A stretch of DNA of 64,000 nt from Croceicoccus sp. YJ47 (GTDB lineage: Bacteria > Pseudomonadota > Alphaproteobacteria > Sphingomonadales > Sphingomonadaceae), in assembly GCF_016745095.1 (NCBI RefSeq), contig NZ_CP067087.1, forward strand, positions 2,902,501-2,966,500, written 5' to 3'. Both the position numbers and the translations under genes were made by a program. Positions 19,083 to 26,819 of this stretch are shown one piece after another. Within the stretch, counting starts at the first letter, position 1, and every line of letters begins with the position of its first letter. A model generated the notes under the pieces. That model had not been told where the DNA came from, searched no databases, and saw only the letters and a list, made by a program, of their open reading frames with translations.

Positions 19083-22000
19083 ATGACGCAAGGCGAGGAC
19101 GATAGGGCGGTGGGCGATCTGCCCGGACGCCGCCGTCGCTGGCCCCGCATCGTCGCGGGCCTGTTCGCGGTCGTGGCTCTTTTTGTGGCTGGCATCTGGA
19201 TCGCGCGGGAACGGCTCGCGCGCGGTGCGGTGGACGACATGCTCGCCGACATGGATGTGCCGGCCCGCTATGACATCGTCGAAATCGGTCCGGATCGCCA
19301 GGTGCTCGCCAATATCGTGGTCGGCGATCCCGAGCGTCCCGACCTCGTGATCGAGCAGGCGGTGGTGGCCACGCGCCTGCGTTTCGGGACGCCGCAGATC
19401 ACCGGGGTGCGGCTCGTGCGGCCCCGGCTTTACGGCGTGCTGCGCGGCGACGGGGTCAGTTTCGGCACGCTCGATCCGGTGCTCTATCCCGAAAGCACGG
19501 GGGAGCCGTTCCGCCTGCCCGATCTCGACATCGACATTCTGGATGGGCGGGCGCGCGTGCTGTCGCCCTATGGCAATCTCGGTGTGAAGCTCACCGGCGG
19601 GGGCAATCTTCGCGACGGGTTCGCCGCGACGATGGGGGCGGTGGTGCCGCGTCTTTCCGCCAAAGGCTGTACCGCGCAAGGGCTGAGCCTTTATGGCCGC
19701 CTCGCCATCGCGGACGAGGCACCGCGCTTTGTCGGGCCGCTGCGCGCCGATGTGGCGCGCTGTCCCGAATCGGACCTTTCGCTGACGCAGGCGAGCTGGA
19801 CCGTGCGCGGTGAGACGGGCGCGGATTTGCGCCGCGCCATGGTGAGCGGCGCGCTTCGCACCGGGCGGGTTGCGGTGGGCGGCAATGCGGTCGGCGTGCT
19901 GAACGGGCGGCTTGCGGTATCGGTGCGCGAAAGCGGCGCGATGGTGGCGGATTTCGACCTTTCCGGGCGCGACGCGGCGTTTGCCGGGGCCGCGGTCGCG
20001 CGCGTTGCGCTCGACGGCAATATCCGGAGCGCGGGCGGGTTCGATCGCTGGCAATTGTCCGGCGATGTGTCCGGCGGCGGGTTCGACCTGTCCGGCGTCG
20101 TCGATCCGGCGTTGCAACGGGTGCAGAGATCCGGCGCCGACACGTTGCTCGCGCCGCTCGCAGGCCGGCTGCGCGCCGTGCTGCGCCGGTCCATGCCGGG
20201 TGCATCCTTCTCCGCCGCGCTACAGGCGCGCGCCGCCGAGGGGGAGACGCGCATTGCCATCGCGCGGGCGGGCCTACGCGGCGGGGACGGCGCGCCGCTG
20301 CTCTCGGTTAATCAGGTGCAGATCGGGTTGGGCGAGAGCCTGCGTCTCTATCGCGCGCGTTTCGCGACGGGTGGCGCGGGCATGCCCCGGCTCGTCGGCG
20401 CGATCGACGGGGAGGGGGACGCGCCGCAGCTTCGTATGCGCATGGCGGATTATGCGGCGGGCGACGCGCGCATCGCCATCCCCGAAATGCAGGTGCGGCA
20501 ATCGCGCGACGGCTTCCTCATGGATGGCGAGATCCTGGCAAGCGGCTCGCTCCCCGGCGGCGCGGTGGATGGGCTGCGCCTTCCGGTTTCGGGGACGTAT
20601 TCGGCGCGTGGCGAGTTGCAGATGTGGGACGATTGCATGGCGCCGCGCTTCGATTCGCTGCGCTATGCGAATTTCACGCTCAATCGGCAGAGCCTGCTGC
20701 TGTGTCCGGCGGGCGGGTCCGCGATGCTGGCGACAGGGCCGGGCGGCACGCGCGTGGCCGTGGGGGCGCCGCGGCTCGATCTTTCGGGACGGCTTGGCGA
20801 AACGCCGGTGCGCCTTGTGTCGGGGCCGGTCGGGCTCGCCTTGCGCGGTGGGCAGCCGGCGGTGGTCCGCGCGCGGACGATGGATGTGGCGCTGGGACCG
20901 CAGGCGACGGCGGTGCGCTTTGCCATCGACGACCTCACCGCGCGGATCGGGCGCGACATCGGCGGCGCGTTTTCCGGGACCGAGGTGACGCTTCCCTCCG
21001 TGCCGCTCGACATCGGGGAGGCGGGCGGCGAATGGTCGTATCGCGACGGGGCCTTGCGGATCGAGGACGGCGCCTTCGTCCTCACCGACCGGCAGGACGA
21101 CGCGCGGTTCGAACCCATGATTGCAAAGGGCGCGACCCTCGTCCTTGCCGACAACATCATCAGCGCAGAGGCTCTTTTCCGCGAGCCAAGGACCGGAATT
21201 GCGATCGTCGATGCCGATATTCGCCACGATCTGACCGACGGGCAGGGCCGGGCCGATCTTTCGGTCGCGGGAATCGCGTTCGGCGACGATCTGCAGCCGA
21301 CCGACATTACGCGGCTCGCTCTCGGCAATATTGCCAATGCGCGCGGGTCGGTGCGTGGGCGGGGGCAGATCGACTGGAACGGCGAGGGCGTCACGTCGAC
21401 CGGGGTGGTCAGCACCGATTCGCTCGATTTCGCGGCTGCTTTCGGCCCGGTCACGGGGTTGGCGGGGACGTTGCGCTTTACCGATCTCCTGAACCTCGAA
21501 ACCGCGCCGGATCAGCGGCTTTCGATTGCGGAGATGAACCCCGGCGTGCCGGTGTCCGACGGGGAAGTGTTCGTCACGTTGCAGCCCGGATTGCGGCTCG
21601 ACCTCAATCGGGGCAGCTGGCCGTTCCTGGGCGGGACGCTGGTTCTGGAGCCGACTTCGCTGACCCTTGGCGCGACGGAGCGGCGCAATTTCACGCTGGT
21701 CATCACCGGGCTGGACGCGGGGCGGGTGATCGAACGGCTCGGCGTTGGGAATCTGAGTGCGAGCGGCACGTTCGACGGGCGCATCCCCATCGTGTTCGAC
21801 GAGGCGGGCGGCCGGGTGGAGGGCGGGAGCCTGCAATCGCGTCCGCCGGGGGGCAATATCGCCTATGTCGGGGAATTGAGTTACAAGGATCTGTCGCCCA
21901 TCGCCAATTTCGCCTTCGCGGCACTGCGCTCGCTCGATTACAAGCAGATGAGCGTCGCCATCGACGGCGCGCTCGAGGGGGAGATCGTCACGCGGGTCCG

Positions 22001-22289
22001 CTTCGACGGCGTGTCGCAGGGGCCGGGCACGCAATCGAACTTCCTCACCCGGCGCATCGCGAAGCTGCCGTTCCGCTTCAACGTGAACATACGCGCGCCG
22101 TTCTATCAGCTTATCGGCAGCCTCAAGTCGCTCTACGATCCTTCGGCGGTTCGCGATCCGCGCGAATTGGGGCTGGTCGACGACGACGGGGTGCGATTGA
22201 TCCCCGACGACCGCGCCGTCCCCGCGCCATCGCCGGACGCCGAACCGACCCCCATCATTCAGCCCGCAGAAAGCGAGACCGTGCCATGA
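19083..22289 (+). CDS. ydbH: YdbH-family AsmA-like intermembrane phospholipid transport protein
   Basis: 1068 residues: a short basic cytoplasmic tail, one transmembrane helix (about residues 21-41), then a very long beta-rich periplasmic region ending in the DctA-YdbH domain (G-G-N-I-A-Y-V-G-E-L-S, then the conserved R-F-D-G-V-S-Q-G and A-P-F-Y-Q-L). In E. coli YdbH is one of three redundant AsmA-like bridges (TamB, YhdP, YdbH) that move phospholipid to the outer membrane. It heads a three-gene operon with ynbE and ydbL at four- and one-base overlaps, matching the E. coli gene set. Confidence 0.93.
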   Translation: MTQGEDDRAVGDLPGRRRRWPRIVAGLFAVVALFVAGIWIARERLARGAVDDMLADMDVPARYDIVEIGPDRQVLANIVVGDPERPDLVIEQAVVATRLRFGTPQITGVRLVRPRLYGVLRGDGVSFGTLDPVLYPESTGEPFRLPDLDIDILDGRARVLSPYGNLGVKLTGGGNLRDGFAATMGAVVPRLSAKGCTAQGLSLYGRLAIADEAPRFVGPLRADVARCPESDLSLTQASWTVRGETGADLRRAMVSGALRTGRVAVGGNAVGVLNGRLAVSVRESGAMVADFDLSGRDAAFAGAAVARVALDGNIRSAGGFDRWQLSGDVSGGGFDLSGVVDPALQRVQRSGADTLLAPLAGRLRAVLRRSMPGASFSAALQARAAEGETRIAIARAGLRGGDGAPLLSVNQVQIGLGESLRLYRARFATGGAGMPRLVGAIDGEGDAPQLRMRMADYAAGDARIAIPEMQVRQSRDGFLMDGEILASGSLPGGAVDGLRLPVSGTYSARGELQMWDDCMAPRFDSLRYANFTLNRQSLLLCPAGGSAMLATGPGGTRVAVGAPRLDLSGRLGETPVRLVSGPVGLALRGGQPAVVRARTMDVALGPQATAVRFAIDDLTARIGRDIGGAFSGTEVTLPSVPLDIGEAGGEWSYRDGALRIEDGAFVLTDRQDDARFEPMIAKGATLVLADNIISAEALFREPRTGIAIVDADIRHDLTDGQGRADLSVAGIAFGDDLQPTDITRLALGNIANARGSVRGRGQIDWNGEGVTSTGVVSTDSLDFAAAFGPVTGLAGTLRFTDLLNLETAPDQRLSIAEMNPGVPVSDGEVFVTLQPGLRLDLNRGSWPFLGGTLVLEPTSLTLGATERRNFTLVITGLDAGRVIERLGVGNLSASGTFDGRIPIVFDEAGGRVEGGSLQSRPPGGNIAYVGELSYKDLSPIANFAFAALRSLDYKQMSVAIDGALEGEIVTRVRFDGVSQGPGTQSNFLTRRIAKLPFRFNVNIRAPFYQLIGSLKSLYDPSAVRDPRELGLVDDDGVRLIPDDRAVPAPSPDAEPTPIIQPAESETVP

Positions 22290-22519
22290 ACCGGACCAAT
22301 TTGACGATAGCTGTGCATGGCGTTCGAAGGCGTGCCATTATGATACGCGGCATTGTGATGGTCGCGATGCTCGGCCCGTTTGTCACCGCATGCGTGAATG
22401 TGACGGCGCCGTCCGACCCGATCGTCATCGAATTGAACGTGAACATCAAACAGGAAGTTCTCTACAGGCTCGTCGCCTCGGCCGAAGAGAACATCGAAAG
22501 CAATCCGGAGATATTCTGA
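22286..22519 (+). CDS. ynbE: YnbE-like outer-membrane lipoprotein
   Basis: 77 residues from ATG 22286 (ATGA overlap with ydbH) or, more plausibly for export, 59 residues from ATG 22340, which gives a compact lipoprotein signal M-I-R-G-I-V-M-V-A-M-L-G-P-F-V-T-A-C. The mature part I-E-L-N-V-N-I-K-Q-E-V is the YnbE signature. In E. coli YnbE stacks onto the C-terminus of YdbH at the outer membrane to complete the lipid bridge. Overlaps ydbL by a single base (TGATG). Confidence 0.88.
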   Translation: MNRTNLTIAVHGVRRRAIMIRGIVMVAMLGPFVTACVNVTAPSDPIVIELNVNIKQEVLYRLVASAEENIESNPEIF

Positions 22520-22926
22520 TGCCCCGCCACACTCTTGCCCGCCGCCTCGCCGGCCTCGCCCTGCCGGCGTTCGCGCTTCTCGCCATGGCGCAGCCTGCCG
22601 GCGCGATGCAGCGCGAACCCGCCTATGCCGAGGCGCGCGCCAACGGCACCGTCGGCGAGAGGATCGACGGCTATCTCGGCTTTACCGGGGCGCCGCCCGC
22701 CGGGCTTCGCGCGGTGATCGACGACATCAATATCCGCCGCAAGGCCAGCTATGCCGACCGTGCCCGTGCCGCCGGCGTCACGATCGAGGAATTCGCCTTT
22801 GCACAGGGCTGCATCCTGATCGCGCGAACCTCGCCGGGCGAAAAATACCAGGCACCGGGCGGAAGCTGGCAGACCCGCGGGAGCGGCGCGCCGCAGCTCG
22901 ATCCGCGCTGTCCCGCGGTGGGGTGA
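22519..22926 (+). CDS. ydbL: YdbL-family periplasmic protein (DUF1318)
   Basis: 135 residues with a Sec signal peptide cleaved near P-A-G-A-M-Q. The DUF1318 body shows G-T-V-G-E-R-x-D-G-Y-L-G and I-N-x-x-R-K-A-x-Y. In E. coli YdbL is a periplasmic chaperone that keeps YnbE from self-associating so that it engages YdbH. It is the last gene of the operon. About 175 bases separate it from atpI. Confidence 0.9.
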   Translation: MPRHTLARRLAGLALPAFALLAMAQPAGAMQREPAYAEARANGTVGERIDGYLGFTGAPPAGLRAVIDDINIRRKASYADRARAAGVTIEEFAFAQGCILIARTSPGEKYQAPGGSWQTRGSGAPQLDPRCPAVG

Positions 22927-23004
22927 ATGACCGGGGGGACGGCGCATCGATGGGCGCGGTTGGACGATCCTTCGCCGCTACTGCGATGAAGGCGTGCGCT
23001 TGTG

Positions 23005-23033
23005 TTGACTTGCCCGAACCCCTTTCCTAAAGG
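23005..23033 (+). promoter_or_regulatory. Candidate sigma-70 promoter for the atp operon
   Basis: TTGACT at 23005-23010 and TAAAGG at 23028-23033 are separated by 17 bases, in the gap between ydbL and atpI and about 70 bases before the atpI start. The -10 is a poor match to consensus, so this is a suggestion only. Confidence 0.35.
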
Positions 23034-23101
23034 AGCGGCGCCCTCGACGGGCAGCTAATCGCACTTGCCGAGCGGACTTCTTGGTTGGAGGAGCTACAGG
23101 C

Positions 23102-23419
23102 ATGGGTGATGAGCGGTCCGGGCGGGAGCCACTTGGCGAGGATGCGCGAATCGACGCGCTCGACGCGCAGCTCAAGGCTGCGAAAGGGCGGGAAGAGCAG
23201 CGCAACCGGCCGCAGTCCCACGGGACCGATGCGAATTATCGCATGGGAAACAGGGTGCTTGCGGAATTGCTGGGCGGGCTTATCGGCGGCGCGCTGATCG
23301 GTTGGGTGATCGACCGGTTTGCAGGTACCGGGCCGTGGGGTCTGTTGGTGATGCTGTTCCTCGGGATAGTCGTCGCTTTCAGGAACATAATTAGGATTTC
23401 GAACACGCGTTCCGATTGA
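23102..23419 (+). CDS. atpI: ATP synthase protein I
   Basis: 105 residues from ATG 23102, preceded by a strong ggaggag ribosome-binding site. A charged N-terminal half is followed by two transmembrane helices with the small-residue motif L-L-G-G-L-I-G-G-A-L-I-G-W-x-I-D. AtpI assists c-ring assembly and precedes atpB in almost all alphaproteobacterial F0 operons. The 148 bases to atpB contain no gene. Confidence 0.9.
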   Translation: MGDERSGREPLGEDARIDALDAQLKAAKGREEQRNRPQSHGTDANYRMGNRVLAELLGGLIGGALIGWVIDRFAGTGPWGLLVMLFLGIVVAFRNIIRISNTRSD

Positions 23420-23567
23420 TCTGACCGGCTTCGGCCAGATTTCGAAGGGGCGGCGGTGTTCATGCATAGCAGCGATCGCCGCCCACACGGGGCGACGACG
23501 CATTGAGGGATAAGGGGCGGACCGGGCAGCAATGCCGCGGAACGCCTCGAACGACAGGGACAATCGC

Positions 23568-24353
23568 GTGGCAACCGAAGCCAAGGTCGATCCGATGCAC
23601 CAGTTCACCATCGAGCCGCTTTTCGGCTCCGACGGGTGGGAAGTGGCCGGATATAATCTCGCATTCACGAATTCGGCGCTGTGGATGGCGCTGACGGCGG
23701 TCGTGCTCTGGGGCTTCGTCGCGCTCGGCATGAAGGGACAGCTCGTCCCCGGACGCTGGCAGATGGCGGTCGAAAGCTTCACCGGCTTCGTCGACGACAT
23801 GCTGGAGGCGAACATCGGCAAGGCCGGGCGCAAATACGTGCCTTACGTGTTCTCGCTGTTCATGTTCATCCTGTTCGCCAACGTGCTCGGCCTGCTGCCG
23901 CTCGGCGTCGTCGGCCTGCACCCCTTTACCTTCACCAGCCATTTCACGGTTACCGGCATCCTCGCGATCATGTCGTTCTCGATCGTGCTGATCGTCGGGT
24001 TTGCCAAGCACGGGATCGGTTTCCTGTCGCTGTTCGTGCCGCATGGCACGCCCGCGCTGATGATCCCGTTCATCTTCGTGGTTGAGCTGGTCAGCTTCAT
24101 GGTCCGCCCGTTCAGCCTCGCGCTGCGGCTTTTCGTGGCGATGATGGCCGGGCACCTTCTGCTCGAAGTCCTGTCGGGCTTCGTCATCAGCAGCTCTAAC
24201 GCGGGCGTCGGCACCGGCGTGCTCGTCGGCATTCCCACCTTCCTCCTGATGATCGGCATCTGCGCGCTCGAACTGCTCGTCGCTGCCGTGCAGGCCTATG
24301 TTTTCGCCCTGTTGACCGCGCTCTACATCAATGACGCGGAAAACCTTCACTAA
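23568..24353 (+). CDS. atpB: F0F1 ATP synthase subunit a
   Basis: 261 residues from a GTG at 23568, with aggga seven bases upstream. An ATG 12 codons earlier lacks a ribosome-binding site and an ATG at 23595 is also possible. It has five to six hydrophobic helices. The essential arginine is in the motif R-P-F-S-L-A-L-R-L-F-V-A-M-M-A-G-H, followed by A-V-Q-A-Y-V-F near the end. It forms the proton half-channels next to the c-ring. Confidence 0.96.
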   Translation: MATEAKVDPMHQFTIEPLFGSDGWEVAGYNLAFTNSALWMALTAVVLWGFVALGMKGQLVPGRWQMAVESFTGFVDDMLEANIGKAGRKYVPYVFSLFMFILFANVLGLLPLGVVGLHPFTFTSHFTVTGILAIMSFSIVLIVGFAKHGIGFLSLFVPHGTPALMIPFIFVVELVSFMVRPFSLALRLFVAMMAGHLLLEVLSGFVISSSNAGVGTGVLVGIPTFLLMIGICALELLVAAVQAYVFALLTALYINDAENLH

Positions 24354-24393
24354 GTCTTCGAATTACCGAATCTACGAAAGGGAGTTTATTACC

Positions 24394-24621
24394 ATGGACG
24401 CAGAAAGCGCACGCATGCTCGGTGCCGGTCTCGCCGCTGTCGGTGCCGGTCTGGCATCGCTGGGTGTCGGCAATGTCTTTGCAAAGTTCCTGGAAGGCGC
24501 GCTGCGCAATCCGGGCGCCGCAGACGGTCAGCAGGGCCGCCTGTTCATCGGCTTCGCCGCTGCCGAACTTCTCGGTCTGCTGGCGTTCGTCGTGGCGATG
24601 ATCCTGGTCTTCGTCGCCTGA
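24394..24621 (+). CDS. atpE: F0F1 ATP synthase subunit c
   Basis: 75 residues forming a two-helix hairpin. Helix 1 is glycine-rich with alternating G-A-G-L-A-x-x-G; the polar loop is R-N-P. The proton-carrying carboxylate is the Glu in A-A-A-E-L-L-G-L in helix 2. A good agggag site lies upstream of ATG 24394. The rotor c-ring is built from this lipoprotein-like subunit. Confidence 0.96.
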   Translation: MDAESARMLGAGLAAVGAGLASLGVGNVFAKFLEGALRNPGAADGQQGRLFIGFAAAELLGLLAFVVAMILVFVA

Positions 24622-24701
24622 TCGCATTGCCTGTGCGATCCGGCCGGGGCAGGGGCCCTGGCCGGATCGATACCTATCCAATCATGCCTTCGGACTGATC
24701 G

Positions 24702-25196
24702 ATGCCACAAATCGAACAAATCGCCGCGACCTATGCCAGCCAGATCTTCTGGCTGCTGCTGATTTTCGGTCTCGTGTTTTTCGTGGTCGGAAAAGGCATG
24801 GTGCCCAAGGTCATGGGCACGGTCGACATGCGCGACAAGCGTATCGCCGACGATCTTACCGCCGCCGAAGCCGCCCGCCGCGAAGCGGACGAGCAGGAAG
24901 AGGCATGGCGCAAACGTGAAAACGACAATCGCGCGCGGGCTCAGGCTCTCATCGCGGAGGCGAAAGCCGATGCAGCCGGCCAGACCGAGCGTGCCGTCGC
25001 CGAGGCACAGTCCCGCATCGACGAGCAGCTTGCCGCGGCAGAGGTGCGCATCGATGCCTCGCGCCGCAATGCCGCGACCGAGATCGAGAATGTCGCCACC
25101 GAAGCGACCCAGGACATCGTGAAGCGTATCGCCGCGCTCAACGTGTCGCAGGCCGAGGCGCACAACGCCGTCAAGGAGGTCATGGTCCGTGGCTGA
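24702..25196 (+). CDS. atpG: F0F1 ATP synthase subunit b' (second b-type stator subunit)
   Basis: 164 residues: an N-terminal membrane helix (about 14-30, W-L-L-L-I-F-G-L-V-F-F) and a long Ala/Glu/Arg-rich coiled coil. Having two different b-type genes in tandem is typical of alphaproteobacteria; this first one matches b'. Its stop lies inside the start region of the next gene (8-base overlap). Confidence 0.9.
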   Translation: MPQIEQIAATYASQIFWLLLIFGLVFFVVGKGMVPKVMGTVDMRDKRIADDLTAAEAARREADEQEEAWRKRENDNRARAQALIAEAKADAAGQTERAVAEAQSRIDEQLAAAEVRIDASRRNAATEIENVATEATQDIVKRIAALNVSQAEAHNAVKEVMVRG

Positions 25197-25794
25197 TTAC
25201 CAACTGTTTCTGAACGGCATGGCCGTTACGTCCACCGGGGTTGAGGAACGCCTCGATCATGCTGCCGAACTCGAAGGTATGACCGAAGACCACGGCGGCG
25301 AGCATGTCGAGCCGGTGGCGTTCGGCTTTATCGGGCCGGGCGCATGGGTGTCGCTGGCGATGCTCGTGTTCATCCTTATCCTGTTGTGGAAAGGCGTGCC
25401 GAAACTCGTCGCGGGCGGCCTGGATGCGCGGATTGCCGCCATCCGGGAGCAACTCGACGACGCAAAGCGCCTGCGCGGCGAGGCCGAGGCTCTTCGCAAG
25501 GAATATGCCGACAAGATTGCCGGCGCCGAACGCGATGCGGAGGCCATGCTCGAAAATGCGCGGCGCGAGGCCGGCGCCATCGTGGAGCGGGCCGAGACCG
25601 ACACGGCGGCCATGATCGTCCGGCGCGAACGCATGGCGCAGGACAAGATTGCCGGCGCCGAACGCGCCGCGGTCGAGGAACTGCGGGCGCAGGCGGCGCG
25701 CGCGTCGGCGGAAGCATCGGGTCAGATCATCGCCCGTAACCACAACGCGGTCGCCGATCGCGCGCTGGTCGACAAGGCGATCGCCAGCTTCTGA
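25189..25794 (+). CDS. atpF: F0F1 ATP synthase subunit b
   Basis: 201 residues from a GTG at 25189, with aaggaggt eight bases upstream and inside the preceding gene. A membrane helix (about 46-65) follows a roughly 45-residue N-terminal extension, then a coiled coil with a repeated K-I-A-G-A-E-R segment. It pairs with b' as the peripheral stalk. A strong terminator follows, confirming that the F1 genes (atpHAGDC) are elsewhere. Confidence 0.94.
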   Translation: MADYQLFLNGMAVTSTGVEERLDHAAELEGMTEDHGGEHVEPVAFGFIGPGAWVSLAMLVFILILLWKGVPKLVAGGLDARIAAIREQLDDAKRLRGEAEALRKEYADKIAGAERDAEAMLENARREAGAIVERAETDTAAMIVRRERMAQDKIAGAERAAVEELRAQAARASAEASGQIIARNHNAVADRALVDKAIASF

Positions 25795-25817
25795 CGCTAT
25801 TGTCAGGACGAGAACAG

Positions 25818-25849
25818 AAGCCCGGCGGGAGCGATCCTGCCGGGCTTTT
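25818..25849 (+). terminator. Rho-independent terminator of the atp F0 operon
   Basis: Stem aagcccggc(ggga) / (tcct)gccgggctt with loop gcga followed by a short T-run, 25 bases after the atpF stop. The mirror strand could also end the convergent gloB transcript. Confidence 0.8.
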
Positions 25850-25882
25850 CGTGTTTTCAGCCCGACGCGGCGGACCCTGCTG

Positions 25883-26641
25883 TCAAAACGCGTCCTTCGC
25901 CGCGCGCAGGGCTGCGAACGTCGCGACTGCATCACCGCCACCCCAGCGTTCCTGCATCCCGGCGTCATCGGCCCGAAGAAACGGGTTGGACGCCAGTTCC
26001 CGTTCCAGCGTCGTGGGGACTGTCGGCCTGCCTTGCGCCCGCAACTCTTCCACCTCTTCGGCATAGTCGCGAAGCGCGGCATTATCGGGATCGGCATGCA
26101 GCGCGAATCGGGCGTTTGCGGCGGTATATTCATGTGCGCAATAGATCGTCGTTTGCGGCGGCAATGACTTCAGGCGCAGCAGGCTGCTCCAGAATTGATC
26201 GGCCGTCCCCTCGAACATGCGACCACAGCCGAGCGCGAACAGCGCATCGCCGACAAAGGCGATCTCCGCGTCGGGGAGGTGATAGGCGATATGGCCGTGG
26301 GTATGGCCACCGACATCGATGATGTGCGCCTTGTGTGCGCCGATGCGAACCGTGTCGCGGCCCGCGACGTTGCGGTCGATCGCCGCGATTTTCGGCGCTT
26401 CTGCGGCGGGCGCGACGATATGGCATCCGGTCGCGGCCTTGATCGCCTCGTTTCCGCCGGCGTGATCGGGGTGCCAGTGCGTGTTCCAGATCTGCGTGAT
26501 CGTCCAGCCCTTGCTCTCGGCCTCGCGCAGAGACGCATCGGCATCTGGCGTATCGATGCACACGGTCTCGCCGCTTTCCGCATCGTGCAGGAGATATCCG
26601 TAATTGTCGGAGAGGCAGGGAAACTGGTGAATGTGCAACAT
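25883..26641 (-). CDS. gloB: Hydroxyacylglutathione hydrolase (glyoxalase II)
   Basis: 252 residues with the metallo-beta-lactamase metal motif T-H-W-H-P-D-H-A-G-G near residue 54, G-H-T-H-G-H, and G-D-A-L-F-A-L-G-C-G-R-M-F-E-G. The HAGH C-terminal helical domain includes C-A-H-E-Y-T. It hydrolyses S-lactoylglutathione in methylglyoxal detoxification. Monocistronic, converging on the atp operon. Confidence 0.95.
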   Translation of the reverse strand: MLHIHQFPCLSDNYGYLLHDAESGETVCIDTPDADASLREAESKGWTITQIWNTHWHPDHAGGNEAIKAATGCHIVAPAAEAPKIAAIDRNVAGRDTVRIGAHKAHIIDVGGHTHGHIAYHLPDAEIAFVGDALFALGCGRMFEGTADQFWSSLLRLKSLPPQTTIYCAHEYTAANARFALHADPDNAALRDYAEEVEELRAQGRPTVPTTLERELASNPFLRADDAGMQERWGGGDAVATFAALRAAKDAF

Positions 26642-26710
26642 GGCGGTCCTTCGGTCGGCGGATTGGCAATAGGGCTGCCTGCGTTCTCCGTATCAATCCA
26701 CCGGCCCCTT

Positions 26711-26729
26711 CGCCGGTTCCGAACCGGCG
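26711..26729. repeat. Perfect palindrome upstream of gloB
   Basis: cgccggttc followed by gaaccggcg, lying between the gloB start and the rpsA terminator. It could be an operator for a dimeric regulator of gloB or a hairpin; there is no T-run. Confidence 0.35.
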
Positions 26730-26753
26730 GCGCAAGGTGGAAGCCTGCAATAG

Positions 26754-26788
26754 CAAAAGCCCGCCCGCTGTTTCCAGCGGACGGACCT
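26754..26788 (-). terminator. Rho-independent terminator of rpsA
   Basis: On the minus strand, gtccgtccgctg - gaaa - cagcgggcgggc followed by tttt, one internal mismatch, about 35 bases beyond the rpsA stop. Confidence 0.8.
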
Positions 26789-26819
26789 TTATTGCTTCCG
26801 TAGGGAAAGCGTGAGGGGC

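Noticed and set aside
20274-22034. 586-residue minus-strand frame
   Set aside because: Antisense to ydbH with Arg/His/Pro-rich content and no domain.
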